Positions 49,769 through 59,114 of a stretch of DNA of 64,000 nucleotides are shown one piece after another (the stretch's first letter is position 1; each line of letters starts with the position of its first letter). The notes below the pieces were generated by a model. That model did no database searches. It was not told the origin of the DNA and saw only the letters and a list, made by a program, of their open reading frames with translations. This DNA is from Evansella caseinilytica (GTDB lineage Bacteria > Bacillota > Bacilli > Bacillales > Salisediminibacteriaceae), in assembly GCF_900107275.1 (NCBI RefSeq), contig NZ_FNPI01000021.1:1-64000 (forward strand), given 5' to 3'. The position numbers were made by a program, and so were the translations under genes.

Positions 49769-50356
49769 ATGTATTATTTCTGCGGCTACCTTGCAAAACT
49801 AATGTTGCGCTTATTTGGGAGAATTAAAGTTATCAACAAATCATCACTGCCAACATCGGGGGGATATGTTATTGCATGCACTCACTCAGGATGGGTGGAC
49901 GTTTTACAACTTGGGACGGCACTGCTGCCGATGAAAATTCACTATATGGCGAAAAAACAGCTGTTTGGAAAAAAAGTGGCGGCCTGGCTGTTGCAGAAAT
50001 TAAACGCCTTTCCTGTAGATCGTGACAATCCGGGACCAAGCGTATTGAAAATTCCCCAACGCCTGCTGGCGGAGGGAAAAGTTGTCGGTATCTTTCCGAG
50101 CGGAACGAGAACAAGTGAACAGGCTGCTTTAAAGCAAGGGGCAATCACGATAGCGTTGAGGTCTCAGGTGCCGGTAATACCGGCTGCTTACCGCGGACCG
50201 AACAATGTAAAAGAACTGTTCATGCGAAAAAAAGCCCGGCTTATTTTCGGTGAACCAATGTATGTTACCGCAAAGAACAAGGAGGAACGACAGCAGCTTA
50301 CACAGCTTCTGGAGCAAAATATCGGAGCGTTGGAAAAAACATTGGATCAAATGTAA
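49769..50356 (+). CDS. plsC: 1-acylglycerol-3-phosphate acyltransferase
   Basis: Adds the second acyl chain to lysophosphatidate in phospholipid synthesis. 195 residues, the usual length of Bacillus PlsC. The catalytic motif H(X)4D is His39-Asp44 in 'ACTHSGWVDVLQLG'. The acceptor-binding motif is 'VGIFPSGTRTSEQAALKQGA', with Ser instead of the usual Glu of FPEGTR. 'VPVIPAAYRGP' is motif IV. A hydrophobic N-terminus (about 1-20) fits a peripheral membrane enzyme. GGAGGGAG lies 6 nt before the ATG. It is a single gene. Confidence 0.93.
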   Translation: MYYFCGYLAKLMLRLFGRIKVINKSSLPTSGGYVIACTHSGWVDVLQLGTALLPMKIHYMAKKQLFGKKVAAWLLQKLNAFPVDRDNPGPSVLKIPQRLLAEGKVVGIFPSGTRTSEQAALKQGAITIALRSQVPVIPAAYRGPNNVKELFMRKKARLIFGEPMYVTAKNKEERQQLTQLLEQNIGALEKTLDQM

Positions 50357-50484
50357 CCATCCATCTACTGATATCAAGAAAAAATCCACTTCCAAAACAA
50401 TGGTGCGCTGTTGATAAGGGGGGAGCCCCTCCCCCGTCGGCTGCCGCTTGTTTGCTGACCGGCAGCCATTTGGTACGAAACCTC

Positions 50485-50513
50485 TTGACAAAGAAGCAAA
50501 ACAGGATTATGAT
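50485..50513 (+). promoter_or_regulatory. Sigma-A promoter of the ribose operon
   Basis: TTGACA at 50485-50490, a 17-bp spacer and TATGAT at 50508-50513. The expected start is near 50520, inside the operator that follows. Confidence 0.9.
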
Positions 50514-50516
50514 ATC

Positions 50517-50530
50517 TGTAACCGGTTACA
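50517..50530 (+). promoter_or_regulatory. RbsR/CcpA operator of the ribose operon
   Basis: TGTAACCGGTTACA is a perfect 14-bp palindrome with the central CG of LacI-family sites and fits the cre consensus at every position. It covers the transcription start of the rbs promoter. Both RbsR and CcpA are known to bind such a site in bacilli. Confidence 0.85.
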
Positions 50531-50565
50531 CATTTTGAAACAGACGAGGGAGTCAAGGAGTAATT

Positions 50566-51558
50566 ATGACAACGATACGTGATGTGGCGAAGCATGCCAA
50601 TGTATCCGCTGCGACAGTTTCCAGAGTATTGAATAAAAAAGGGTATGTGAGCAAGGAGGCGGAGGAAGCCGTGCTGACTGCCATAAAAGAACTGAACTTC
50701 CGTCCAAACGCTGTCGCGCGTACATTGTACAACAAATCATCCCGTATGATCGGACTGATTGTGCCGGACATCACCAACCCGTTTTTTCCCGAGCTCGCCC
50801 GTGCTGTCGAGGATGTGGCGTTGACTTACGGGTATACCGTGGTATTGTGCAACGCGGACGGAAATGTCGAGAAGGAACACAACTACATTGAAGCGCTTAA
50901 ACAAAAATATGTCGATGGCATCATCTTGACAACGAATCAACTATCTTTTTCAGATGAAGAGGAGGTAGGTGTCCCGATGGTTGCTCTTGACAGAATCATC
51001 GGCAGCAAGATTCCAACCGTCGTTTCCTCTAACGAAGAAGGGGGCGCCGCGGCAGCGAGGCATTTGATTGAAAACGGCTGTCGATTTCTCGCGCACTTAC
51101 GTGGTCCAAAGGGATTAGCGACGGCGGAGGATCGGTTATCCGGTTTCAGAAAAGTAGTGGAACAATCTGGAGTTGCCAATGTCATTGTGGAAGCCGACTT
51201 TCATTTTGAAAAATCAGAGCAGGTAACTGCAAAACTGCTGGAACATCATCCGACAATCGATGGTATTTTTGCCAGTAGCGACGTATCTGCCGCCGGCGCC
51301 ATCAAAGCGGCAACCGCCATGGGAAAAAAAGTGCCGGACGATTTGCAGGTAATCGGCTTCGACGGCATCCCGTTCGGAGAAATGCTTGTACCATCGCTGA
51401 CAACCATTGCCCAGCCGATTTATAAAATGGGGGCAATGGCGGCAAGACTATTAATTAAGCTCATTGAAAATAAACCGTTGGAGCGCTTTTACTATGAATT
51501 ACCGACCGAATTGATCAAACGTCAAACAACGCGAAGAAAGGAAGAAAACAATGAGTAA
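50566..51558 (+). CDS. rbsR: LacI-family ribose operon repressor
   Basis: 330 residues. HTH 'TTIRDVAKHANVSAATVSRVLNKKGYVSKEAEEAVLTAIKELNFRPNAVARTL' with hinge helix (1-60), then the periplasmic-binding-like effector domain 'MIGLIVPDITNPFFPELARAVEDVALTYGYTVVLCNAD', 'YVDGIILTTNQL', 'NGCRFLAHLRGPKG', 'VIGFDGIPFGEMLVPSLTTIAQPIYKMG'. GGAG precedes the ATG. It starts the operon and overlaps rbsK by 8 bp, so it represses its own operon through the palindrome at 50517. Confidence 0.95.
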   Translation: MTTIRDVAKHANVSAATVSRVLNKKGYVSKEAEEAVLTAIKELNFRPNAVARTLYNKSSRMIGLIVPDITNPFFPELARAVEDVALTYGYTVVLCNADGNVEKEHNYIEALKQKYVDGIILTTNQLSFSDEEEVGVPMVALDRIIGSKIPTVVSSNEEGGAAAARHLIENGCRFLAHLRGPKGLATAEDRLSGFRKVVEQSGVANVIVEADFHFEKSEQVTAKLLEHHPTIDGIFASSDVSAAGAIKAATAMGKKVPDDLQVIGFDGIPFGEMLVPSLTTIAQPIYKMGAMAARLLIKLIENKPLERFYYELPTELIKRQTTRRKEENNE

Positions 51559-52453
51559 ACGCCCTGTCATTACTGTCATTGGAAGTATCAACATGGATAT
51601 GGTCACCGTTACGGACAGCGTCCCTGTTCAAGGGGAAACAATCATCGGGGAACGATTTGCAACCGTGCCTGGAGGGAAAGGCGCCAATCAGGCAGTGGCA
51701 GCCGCGCGCCTTGGCGGAAAGGTACAATTTATCGGCCGTGTCGGGGAGGATGCCATTGGTAAGCAACTGATGAACACATTGCAACAGGAAGGGATATCCA
51801 TCAATGGTGTGGAACCGGTTACACACACCGGTTCGGGAACAGCGACGATTATTGTTTCCAACGGCGACAATCGCATCATTGTCGTTCCTGGGGCAAATAA
51901 GGAAGTAACGCCGGATTATGTCCGGAAATATCACGACTCGATTTTATCCAGTGATCTCGTTTTACTTCAGTTTGAAATTCCGTTGGAAACGGTAAAATAC
52001 TGTCTGAATTTATGCAGCGAACACGGCATATCTGTTATTTTAAATCCGGCACCGGCAAGAGCGCTGGATGCATACGATTGGAAAAAAGCAGCTTACATTA
52101 CGCCGAATGAAACCGAAGCAAAGGAGTTGTTTTCCGAACAGCAGGCGCGGGACCGGGAACTGGATGAGAAGCTCATCATTACGATGGGAGAAGGCGGTGT
52201 GAAGTTTATAAACGAAGGCGCTGTACATCACGCACCTGCCTACAATGTGAAAGCTGTTGATACAACAGGAGCAGGGGATACCTTTAACGGCGCCCTCGCA
52301 GTAGCGCTGGCGGAAAACAAGCCACTGCCAGAAGCAGTTGCCTTTGCCAACGGTGCCGCCGCCTTATCAGTCCAGCGCTTTGGCGCGCAAGGCGGCATGC
52401 CGACGAGGGAGGAGCTGAATGATTTTTTCACTGAGCGGGGGAAAGAAATATGA
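51551..52453 (+). CDS. rbsK: Ribokinase
   Basis: Phosphorylates D-ribose to ribose 5-phosphate. 300 residues of the PfkB family: '[64 protein letters not shown]' with the GGKGANQA substrate motif, and the ATP/catalytic motif '[20 protein letters not shown]' with the catalytic Asp of GAGD. Its start overlaps the end of rbsR and its stop overlaps the rbsD start (ATGA), so translation is coupled. Confidence 0.97.
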   Translation: MSKRPVITVIGSINMDMVTVTDSVPVQGETIIGERFATVPGGKGANQAVAAARLGGKVQFIGRVGEDAIGKQLMNTLQQEGISINGVEPVTHTGSGTATIIVSNGDNRIIVVPGANKEVTPDYVRKYHDSILSSDLVLLQFEIPLETVKYCLNLCSEHGISVILNPAPARALDAYDWKKAAYITPNETEAKELFSEQQARDRELDEKLIITMGEGGVKFINEGAVHHAPAYNVKAVDTTGAGDTFNGALAVALAENKPLPEAVAFANGAAALSVQRFGAQGGMPTREELNDFFTERGKEI

Positions 52454-52839
52454 AAAAGCATGGAATAGTAAACAGAGATATTGCCGGAATACTGGCCAAA
52501 TTAGGACATACAGACACGATTGTCATCGCCGATTGCGGACTTCCGATTCCTGACGGAGTCCAATGTATCGACCTGTCGATTAAATACGGGGTACCGGCTT
52601 TTGAAGAAGTATTTGCGGAGATATTAAATGACATGGAAGTAGAGAAAATGATTTGTGCAGAAGAAATCAAACAGCAAAATGAAAAGGTTTACAATCGTCT
52701 GATGAAAAGCGGCTTTCCTATCGAGTACATTGACCATGAGCATTTTAAGAAACGGACAAAGCAAGCAAAGGCGATTATACGAACCGGAGAAGTGACACCT
52801 TACGCCAACATTATTCTTCAGGCAGGTGTGATTTTCTAA
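52450..52839 (+). CDS. rbsD: D-ribose pyranase
   Basis: Interconverts the pyranose and furanose forms of ribose, feeding ribokinase. 129 residues, family length. Conserved residues: His20 in '[21 protein letters not shown]', '[12 protein letters not shown]' and the C-terminal '[21 protein letters not shown]'. It overlaps rbsK by 4 bp. A repeat B element follows immediately after the stop codon. Confidence 0.97.
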   Translation: MKKHGIVNRDIAGILAKLGHTDTIVIADCGLPIPDGVQCIDLSIKYGVPAFEEVFAEILNDMEVEKMICAEEIKQQNEKVYNRLMKSGFPIEYIDHEHFKKRTKQAKAIIRTGEVTPYANIILQAGVIF

Positions 52840-52841
52840 AA

Positions 52842-52988
52842 GAGTGTGTTCAAAAAGGCAATGGTTCCACTCGATGCGCCCAACTGCGAGAAAACCACTC
52901 GCAGCCGGGCTGAAAAGAATGCATCGGCTCCACTCATTGCGATCGTGTTTGTTCAAGAAGATAAAAACCGATCTTTTGAACAAACACT
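52842..52988 (+). repeat. Repeat family B, copy B8 inside the ribose operon
   Basis: Complete short form: GTGTGTTCAAAAAGGCAATG, CACTCGATGCGCC, hairpin CAACTGCGAGAAAACCACTCGCAG, AAAGAATGCATCGGCTCCAC, and end hairpin TTTGTTCAAGAAGATAAAAA...CGATCTTTTGAACAAACAC. It fills the rbsD-rbsA gap. Confidence 0.92.
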
Positions 52989-53051
52989 AAAAGGAACATT
53001 AAAGTCAATGATTTGGAAAGCTGTCCGCATTTCTAATAAGGAGTGTTCATT

Positions 53052-54548
53052 ATGATTATTCAAATGGAGGGAATATCCAAGTCGTTCAGTGGAAATCAGG
53101 TGTTGAAAGGTGTTGATTTTTCGCTGGAAAAAGGAGAAATTCATGCGTTGATGGGCGAGAATGGCGCCGGAAAATCCACGTTAATGAAAATTCTCACAGG
53201 AATTTACCCAAAAAATGGCGGCACGGTGAAAGTAAAAGGGAAATTGGCGGAGTATAAGCACCCGAAAGATGCGGAAAATGACGGTATTGCAGTGATTCAC
53301 CAGGAACTGAATATCTTGCCGGAGCTTACAGTAGCCGAAAACTTGTTTTTAGGAAACGAACAGACCGTCGGAAATACCCCATGGCTGAAAACAAAAGAGA
53401 TGAATCGTCTTGCGGAAAAAAAGCTCGCTGAGCTTGGCCTGCATGTGAAACCGACGGAGCGGGCGGGAAATTTATCCGTCGGCAAGCAGCAAATCATTGA
53501 AATTGCCAAGGCGTTGATGACCAATGCCGACATTATTATCATGGACGAGCCGACCGCCGCCTTGACTGATCGCGAAATTGAAACATTGTTTCAGATGATA
53601 AACCGTTTGCAGGAGAAAGGGGTGTCGTTTATCTACATCTCCCACCGGATGGAAGAAATTTTTTCTCTTTGCCAGCGAATCACCGTGCTGCGAGATGGGG
53701 AGCTGGCGGGGGTGAAGAGGGTGGCAGAAACCGATTTTGACGCCATTGTCAGCATGATGGTTGGCAGGGAACTGGGAGGGAGATTTCCAAAGCTTGACAA
53801 CGCCCCTGGTAAAGTAAAGCTGGAAGTAAACAGCCTTACCCGCGCCGGAGAATTTGAAGACATCTCGTTTTCCGTAAGGGCCGGAGAAATTGTCGGCATC
53901 TCCGGGCTGATGGGCGCCGGCCGTTCCGAGGTGGTTGAAACGTTGTTCGGGTACCGGAAACCAGACAAAGGCACGATTATCATTGACGGAAAGGAAGCGC
54001 GGATTCACTCTCCGGTGGATGCAATAAACAACGGCCTCGGCTTCATCACGGAAGACAGGAAATCAAAAGGCTTGATCACAGAATTTTCTATTCGGGACAA
54101 TCTCAGTCTGGCAAATTTACCTTCGATTTCCTCGTACGGCTGGATAGCCAAAGCGAAAGAGGAGGGACTGTATGAGCGATTAATGAAACAACTTGGCGTT
54201 GTCTGCTCGGGGCCGGAGCAGCAAGCAAAAGCGTTAAGCGGCGGCAATCAGCAAAAAGTTGTTATTGCCAAGTGGCTGGGAACGCATCCGGGTATTCTGA
54301 TTCTGGACGAGCCGACAAGGGGAGTCGATGTCGGAGCCAAAAAAGAAATTTATACGATAATGAAAGAGCTGGCCGAGCAGGGCGTTGCCATCATTATGGT
54401 ATCCTCCGAGCTGCCGGAAGTGATTGGTATGAGTTCGCGAGTGGTGGTCATGTTTGAAGGCAGGCTGAAGGCAGTTTTGGAACGGGAAGAACTAAGTGAA
54501 GAACACATTATGCATTACGCCACTGGAGGTGATAAAAATGTTAGGTAA
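53052..54548 (+). CDS. rbsA: Ribose ABC transporter ATPase
   Basis: 498 residues with two ABC cassettes, as in RbsA. First cassette: Walker A '[16 protein letters not shown]', signature '[16 protein letters not shown]', Walker B '[11 protein letters not shown]'. Second cassette: degenerate '[16 protein letters not shown]', signature '[15 protein letters not shown]', Walker B '[12 protein letters not shown]'. It powers ribose import at the inner face of the membrane. The ATG at 53052 has AGGAG 8 nt upstream; a GTG at 53043 is in frame but would cover that site. It is separated from rbsD by a repeat B element and overlaps rbsC by 11 bp. Confidence 0.97.
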   Translation: MIIQMEGISKSFSGNQVLKGVDFSLEKGEIHALMGENGAGKSTLMKILTGIYPKNGGTVKVKGKLAEYKHPKDAENDGIAVIHQELNILPELTVAENLFLGNEQTVGNTPWLKTKEMNRLAEKKLAELGLHVKPTERAGNLSVGKQQIIEIAKALMTNADIIIMDEPTAALTDREIETLFQMINRLQEKGVSFIYISHRMEEIFSLCQRITVLRDGELAGVKRVAETDFDAIVSMMVGRELGGRFPKLDNAPGKVKLEVNSLTRAGEFEDISFSVRAGEIVGISGLMGAGRSEVVETLFGYRKPDKGTIIIDGKEARIHSPVDAINNGLGFITEDRKSKGLITEFSIRDNLSLANLPSISSYGWIAKAKEEGLYERLMKQLGVVCSGPEQQAKALSGGNQQKVVIAKWLGTHPGILILDEPTRGVDVGAKKEIYTIMKELAEQGVAIIMVSSELPEVIGMSSRVVVMFEGRLKAVLEREELSEEHIMHYATGGDKNVR

Positions 54549-55482
54549 AGGAAAAGTATCTGTAAATCTGACAAAATTAGGTCCGTTAATCGGACTGCTG
54601 CTGATCATTGTCATTATCACTGTTTTAAATCCTGGTTTTTTATCCTTCTCAAACATTTTGAATGTGCTTCGTCAAGTATCCATCAACGCACTGATTGCTT
54701 TTGGGATGACGTTTGTTATTTTGACTGGGGGAATTGATTTATCCGTCGGTTCGATTCTCGCGTTATCCGGGGCGATAACCGCCAGCTTGCTGGCATCAGG
54801 CGTCGATCCGGTGCTTGCGGTATTGGCCGGACTGCTTGTCGGTGCCGCCCTCGGCGCCTTTAACGGGTTGATCATTTCCAAAGGCAAGGTGGCGCCGTTT
54901 ATTGCGACCTTGGCAACGATGACGGTCTTCCGCGGCTTAACCTTGATGTTTACGGATGGAAAGCCGATTACTGGTTTGGGAGAGTCGACGTTTTTTCAAA
55001 TGCTTGGCCGGGGCTATTTGTTTGGCATTCCTGTACCTGCTGTGACGATGGTCGTTTCCTTTCTCGTATTGTACTGCGTTTTGAAAAAAACGACGTTCGG
55101 GCGCCGTGTCTATGCGGTTGGTGGAAACGAAGAAGCAGCTGTATTGTCCGGTATTAAAGCAGGCCGAGTCAAGATTTATGTCTACTCGCTAACCGGATTC
55201 TTGTCAGCGCTTGCAGGGATTATTTTAACCTCGAGATTAAACTCGGCGCAGCCGACTGCCGGATCGATGTATGAACTGGATGCCATCGCAGCTGTTGTAC
55301 TCGGCGGAACGAGCTTAACAGGGGGAAGAGGCTGGATCGTAGGCACGCTTGTTGGTGCCTTGATTATCGGAGTCTTGAATAACGGGCTCAATCTGCTGGG
55401 AGTAAGCTCCTTCTTCCAGCAAGTAGTAAAAGGCGGCGTGATTTTACTTGCTGTGTTATTGGATCGTAAAAAAAGCGCTTGA
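54538..55482 (+). CDS. rbsC: Ribose ABC transporter permease
   Basis: 314 residues, about 8-10 hydrophobic helices, typical of the BPD_transp_2 family. Marks: '[72 protein letters not shown]' and '[56 protein letters not shown]'. The start lies at 54538 with GGAGGTGAT 4-5 nt upstream; it overlaps the end of rbsA. Confidence 0.97.
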   Translation: MLGKGKVSVNLTKLGPLIGLLLIIVIITVLNPGFLSFSNILNVLRQVSINALIAFGMTFVILTGGIDLSVGSILALSGAITASLLASGVDPVLAVLAGLLVGAALGAFNGLIISKGKVAPFIATLATMTVFRGLTLMFTDGKPITGLGESTFFQMLGRGYLFGIPVPAVTMVVSFLVLYCVLKKTTFGRRVYAVGGNEEAAVLSGIKAGRVKIYVYSLTGFLSALAGIILTSRLNSAQPTAGSMYELDAIAAVVLGGTSLTGGRGWIVGTLVGALIIGVLNNGLNLLGVSSFFQQVVKGGVILLAVLLDRKKSA

Positions 55483-55743
55483 GGATTGGCTGAGCAAAGG
55501 GGAGTGATTGACTTTGAAATGGTTGTTTTAGCGAATGGGATCCGTGTCTTTTGAGCACAGTTGCTATCATAGAAGCGCGGTGTCTAAACCGTTGTCCTGC
55601 GCTTGAAGATTGGGGTAAATTTCTTTTTCAAAACTGTGAAACGATGATGAACCGTACCGCGATACGGTGCAATTTTTAAACACGCGCTGTGTGGTGCAGG
55701 AGTCGTGGCAGGCGGCAAAAAAATGATAAGGGGAGAAGAAAAA
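55483..55743. other. rbsC-rbsB gap with a hairpin
   Basis: 260 bp, long for an operon gap. ACCGTA (55651-55656) and TACGGT (55663-55668) form a small hairpin followed by GCAATTTTT, which could partly terminate or shield mRNA. TTTTTAAACACGCGCT at 55673 resembles a repeat B end, so this may be a decayed element. Confidence 0.45.
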
Positions 55744-56682
55744 ATGAAAAAAATGTGGATGCTTTTGTCAGTGTTGTTGTTGGTTTTCGTTACGGCGTGT
55801 TCAATGGAATCGCCGGGAAATGAATCCGGAGCAGACAGCGGGTCAGGAGATAGTGGAGAAAGTGCAGATGGCGACTTTACGGTAGGCTTTTCGATTTCAA
55901 CATTAAATAATCCGTTCTTTGTCACGCTTCAAGAGGGAGCGGAAGCAAAGGCTGACGAATTAGGGGTGGAGCTGATTACATTGGATGCGCAGGATGACGA
56001 TGCCAAGCAGGTGAGCGACGTGGAAGATTTGATTCAGCGTGGCGTGGACGTCATTTTGATTAATCCGACAGATTCTTCTTCTGTTGTTGCTGCAGTGGAA
56101 GTAGCCAACGGTGCTGGCATTCCTGTCATTACAGTTGATCGCGGTGCAGAAGGCGGCGACGTCGTGACGCATATCGCGTCCGACAATGTCGCCGGCGGAG
56201 AAATGGCGGCGCAATTGCTTGTCGATTTAGTTGGAGACGGTGCCGAAGTCGCAGAATTAGAAGGAATTCCTGGAAGTTCGGCAGCCCGGGAACGCGGGGA
56301 AGGGTTTCATCATGTGGCGGAAGGCAGTCTTGATGTCGTCACTTCTCAAACCGCTAATTTCAATCGTTCCGAAGGGTTGACAGTGATGGAAAATATTCTG
56401 CAAAGCAACCCAGGCATCACCGGCGTTTTTGCTCATAATGATGAAATGGCATTAGGTGCCTTGGAAGCCATCGAAGCCGCTGGAAAAGGTGGCGAAATCG
56501 TGGTGATTGGCTTTGATGCAACCGACGACGCTGTGGAGGCAGTAGAAGCAGGGCGCTTGGCAGGGACAGTTGCTCAGCAGCCGGTGCTGATCGGTGAATC
56601 AGCCGTGGACGCGGCATTGAAAGTTCTTCAGGGAGAAGCGGTGGAAGCGTACATTCCGGTGGAGCTGGAGCTTGTGAAATAG
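55744..56682 (+). CDS. rbsB: Ribose-binding lipoprotein
   Basis: Captures ribose outside the membrane and delivers it to RbsAC. 312 residues: lipoprotein signal 'MKKMWMLLSVLLLVFVTACSM' with lipobox VTAC (Cys19), a Gly/Ser/Glu linker, then the periplasmic-binding fold 'DFTVGFSISTLNNPFFVTLQEGAEAKADELGVELITLDAQDDDAKQVSDVEDLIQRGVDVILINPTDSSSV', 'GIPVITVDRGAEGGDVVTHIASDNVAGGEMAAQLL', 'VFAHNDEMALGALEAI', 'IVVIGFDATDDAVEAVEAGRLAGTVAQQP'. The start is set at 55744 behind AGGGGAG. A terminator follows. Confidence 0.97.
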   Translation: MKKMWMLLSVLLLVFVTACSMESPGNESGADSGSGDSGESADGDFTVGFSISTLNNPFFVTLQEGAEAKADELGVELITLDAQDDDAKQVSDVEDLIQRGVDVILINPTDSSSVVAAVEVANGAGIPVITVDRGAEGGDVVTHIASDNVAGGEMAAQLLVDLVGDGAEVAELEGIPGSSAARERGEGFHHVAEGSLDVVTSQTANFNRSEGLTVMENILQSNPGITGVFAHNDEMALGALEAIEAAGKGGEIVVIGFDATDDAVEAVEAGRLAGTVAQQPVLIGESAVDAALKVLQGEAVEAYIPVELELVK

Positions 56683-56704
56683 CTAAAGTTTATCATGGAA
56701 GGTG

Positions 56705-56738
56705 GAGCCCCGGGAATAATAATCCGTGGCTCTTTCCT
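56705..56738 (+). terminator. Terminator of the ribose operon
   Basis: GAGCCCCGG (56705-56713) pairs with CCGTGGCTC (56724-56732), one mismatch, and TTTCCTT follows; 22 bp beyond the rbsB stop. Confidence 0.75.
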
Positions 56739-56800
56739 TGGATTCAGGATGGTGTATGGACAGGCACAATATTTCTTGTTGCCATGAGAGGAATGAGCAA

Positions 56801-56839
56801 TATATTACCCCTAACTGTATTTTGGTCAGGGGTAATATA
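56801..56839. terminator. Strong 12-bp hairpin, possible second or bidirectional terminator
   Basis: TATATTACCCCT (56801-56812) and AGGGGTAATATA (56828-56839) are perfect inverse partners over a 15-nt loop. The base of the stem is AT-only on both sides, so it could serve either strand, between rbsB and the convergent coiled-coil gene. Confidence 0.65.
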
Positions 56840-56988
56840 TATGTGATATGTGGTATGTTTTCTTATGATCTTCTTAGAGGCAGTTTGAATATTGGTTTGC
56901 AGTTGTCGGTTTTTTCTTAATGAAGTGATAGTCTTGACTTGATGATTGAAGCTGTTTTTCAGAAGGATGTTGGGGGGGGGAAGAACCA

Positions 56989-57384
56989 TTATTTTTCCCG
57001 CAGGATGTCAATCGCATTTTGATGTTGTTTCTGTACAATCGACAGCTGTCGTATTTCACTGCTTAATTCGGATTTTGTTTGCTCAAATTTTTTCATTAAA
57101 TTATTGTAGAAAAATACGATTTCTTTACGCAATTCAGCTTGTTCTTCTTTTAAACTGGAAACGTCGTTCTGCAATGCCGCTTGTCCTTCTTTTAAGCTGG
57201 AAACGTCGTTCTGCAGTGCCGCTTGTCCCTCTTTGAGAGAGGAGATGTCGCTGCGCAAAAGAGCTTGATCATTGCTTAGCTGAGCTTGTTCTTCTTTTAA
57301 GCTGGATAATTCTTTCCGTATCTCCTTTTGTCCGTCGGAAAGCGAGTCTAAACGGTGGATGATTTTTGATAATAATGCTTCCAT
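56989..57384 (-). CDS. Small coiled-coil protein with 14-residue repeats
   Basis: 131 residues, almost entirely heptad coiled coil: 'LSKIIHRLDSLSDGQKEIRKELSSLKEEQAQLSNDQALLRSDISSLKEGQAALQNDVSSLKEGQAALQNDVSSLKEEQAELRKEI'. The unit 'SSLKEGQAALQNDV' (14 residues) is repeated exactly twice and more loosely twice more. At DNA level this is a 42-bp tandem repeat. There is no signal peptide or membrane helix. AAGGAGG lies about 8 nt before the ATG. Similar small coiled-coil proteins in bacilli have no known role; length changes by repeat slippage are likely. Confidence 0.8.
   Translation of the reverse strand: MEALLSKIIHRLDSLSDGQKEIRKELSSLKEEQAQLSNDQALLRSDISSLKEGQAALQNDVSSLKEGQAALQNDVSSLKEEQAELRKEIVFFYNNLMKKFEQTKSELSSEIRQLSIVQKQHQNAIDILREK
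57145..57231. repeat. 42-bp tandem repeat inside the coiled-coil gene
   Basis: TTCTTTTAAACTGGAAACGT at 57145 recurs as TTCTTTTAAGCTGGAAACGT at 57187, exactly 42 bp apart, with CGTTCTGCA and TGCCGCTTGTCC shared. Confidence 0.9.
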
Positions 57385-57728
57385 CCTTTTTCACCTCCTT
57401 TGTTATTTGCTTTCCATTATACATTATTGATATCAGATCAGCCACGATTTTTGTCGAAGGAATATCAGTGGTACCCGCTTTTGAAGTTAGCTGGGAACGA
57501 GATTCTCACAATCGGTATTTCGAGCCGAACCAATTGCTTCTTAGCCTTCTTGAACAGCGGCTGAAAAAAGAGTTGCATATTGGAGTTCTTCACACTTGTG
57601 TAAAGAGCTCCAATAAGCTGGGGACAGCCTGGTTTGCCAGTTTCTGCTTGCGTGAACTACTTTCGATGGTGACATCCGGAGACTGAGTGAGACTGGTCAA
57701 GTACGGCTGTCTTGCATCATGAGCAATA
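57385..57728. other. Intergenic region, no supported gene
   Basis: About 340 bp. A plus-strand open frame runs through most of it but has no ribosome binding site and starts inside the coiled-coil gene's leader. Unexplained. Confidence 0.35.
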
Positions 57729-58646
57729 TTATTTTTTTACCGCGTGAATAAAATGGATGGTTTCGAAAGCAGAAAGGTAGTCGTCGCGATCTTTAAAGTA
57801 CTGTTCATCGATTTCGGCCGGTGATAAATGCTGATAAATCAGCAGACCTGCTTTTTCCAGGATTTTCTCGATTTCATGATAAGAAAAGCACGCTTTCATC
57901 GGTTCCCCGCTAGCTGAAGCCATTTTTACCATATTTTCAACTCGATTGTCCTTTCCTTTCTCTTTAAACAGGTTTTCATCTGCATAATCAAATAGGATGG
58001 AGCTTCCGGAAGGAACAGCGGCAAACAATTTTTCAAGCAATGTGGAATTTTCGTCTTTCGTTAAATAATAGGAAACACCCAGAAGGCTAAAACACGTTTT
58101 TTTTCTGCAATCCATTCCGTTGCTGGTTAGGCCGAGGTACAAAAATCCTTTAGAAAAATCCATAGGAACAAAGTGCAGATTGTTCGGAATTTCAAAGCCG
58201 GCATCAACAAGTCTTTTCTTTTTCAATTGCTGTGTCGCCGGGGAATCAACTTCAAATATTTCCAGGGAGCTCGCTAATTCCGGGTGCCGGAAACAAAAAG
58301 TATCGAAGCCGGCTCCCAATAGGACATATTGCCTTGTTCCCAGCGCCATTTCATTGAGTACCATTTTTTCACAAAATGCAGCCCGTGCTAATGGCGTCGG
58401 TGAAAGCTGGATTTGTGTAATCCATTTTAAAATTTTCTGCGGCTGTCCCTTGTATTTTTCTGCGATCCTTTCGTTAAAATAGTGGATGTTTTGAACCATG
58501 TTTTCTTCGATGTTATGAAATTCCGTTTGTGTGATTAATTGTTTCGCTACGTAATCATTGAAGATTTTTGGTGTGTCAAATTGACTGTGGTAAGCTCTGC
58601 CGAAAGCGGATATCAATGAAGTTAAACTGGATTCGTTTTCTTTCAT
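57729..58646 (-). CDS. LCM-family SAM-dependent methyltransferase
   Basis: 305 residues of the leucine carboxymethyltransferase-like (Ppm1/TIGR00027) family found widely in bacteria. Marks: 'NYDYVAKQLITQTEF'-like N-terminus ('IFNDYVAKQLITQTEFHNIEENM'), 'LSPTPLARAAFCEKMVLNEMALGTRQYVLLGAGFDTFCFRHPELASSLEIFEVDSPATQQLKKKRL' with the SAM-binding GAGFDTF and the EVD motif, 'LHFVPMDFSKG' and 'CFSLLGVSYYLTKDENSTLLEKLFAAVPSGSSILFDYADE'. Substrates of these bacterial members, such as polyketide or other small-molecule acids, are mostly unknown. The start at 58646 has GAAGGAG 9 nt upstream; an ATG at 58667 is in frame but has no good site. Confidence 0.9.
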   Translation of the reverse strand: MKENESSLTSLISAFGRAYHSQFDTPKIFNDYVAKQLITQTEFHNIEENMVQNIHYFNERIAEKYKGQPQKILKWITQIQLSPTPLARAAFCEKMVLNEMALGTRQYVLLGAGFDTFCFRHPELASSLEIFEVDSPATQQLKKKRLVDAGFEIPNNLHFVPMDFSKGFLYLGLTSNGMDCRKKTCFSLLGVSYYLTKDENSTLLEKLFAAVPSGSSILFDYADENLFKEKGKDNRVENMVKMASASGEPMKACFSYHEIEKILEKAGLLIYQHLSPAEIDEQYFKDRDDYLSAFETIHFIHAVKK

Positions 58647-58711
58647 GAAATATGGCTCCTTCTTCATTCAGACATAAAAAAATAGGGTCTGTAATAAAAG
58701 CTATTTAAAAA

Positions 58712-58935
58712 TTTAAGGGCAATGGCGCCGTGCTTGTCTCTTCCTCTGCAAGCACAGCTTCGATGACTATCCGTCGAGACAACTCGATGGGAAAGGCATC
58801 GTAGCTTTGCTCGTCGCTGCACGCTCGATAGAAAAAACCACTTCTTTCGGGCTTTTGAAAAGATGCAGCGGCTTCGCTCATTGCTTCGGAGGTGTCTCAA
58901 AAGGAAAAAAACACCCTTTTGAGACACCTCAAAAA
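58712..58935 (+). repeat. Repeat family B, copy B9 (diverged; different end hairpin)
   Basis: GGGCAATGGCGCCGTGCTTG, GTCTCTTCCTCTGC, CGAGACAACTCGATGG, AAAAACCACTTCTTTCGGGC, GATGCAGCGGCTTCGCTCAT, then the hairpin GAGGTGTCTCAAAAGG...CCTTTTGAGACACCTC (15-bp arms). The order of family B is kept but the end hairpin has GTCTCAAAAGG in place of GTTCAAAAAG. Confidence 0.7.
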
Positions 58936-59114
58936 AAAATGGGTCCTCATGGCCATGAGAACCCAATTATATATTTTAATTAATTAAAAGTAAATTATAG
59001 CACAAAAAAATTTTTTTGTCAATAATAATACTTAATAGGCGCTGTTTTTTTCTCCGGCAGCTAAACAGCTGAAAGAATAATTTTGCGCAAATGAAAATGA
59101 CATTATTCAGAAAA
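58936..59114. other. AT-rich spacer before the second PTS locus
   Basis: Contains TGGGTCCTCATGG and CCATGAGAACCCA (58940-58965), an inverted pair with one mismatch, then an A/T-rich run. It may terminate transcription arriving from either side. Confidence 0.4.

Noticed and set aside
57366-57686. 106-codon plus-strand frame between the coiled-coil and methyltransferase genes
   Set aside because: Starts inside the leader of the divergent coiled-coil gene with no ribosome binding site; not supportable as a gene.
58880-58930. 15-bp inverted repeat in B9 as a terminator of the methyltransferase gene
   Set aside because: It lies upstream of that gene's start, and the T-run is on the wrong side of the hairpin for the minus strand; better explained as the end hairpin of a B-type element.
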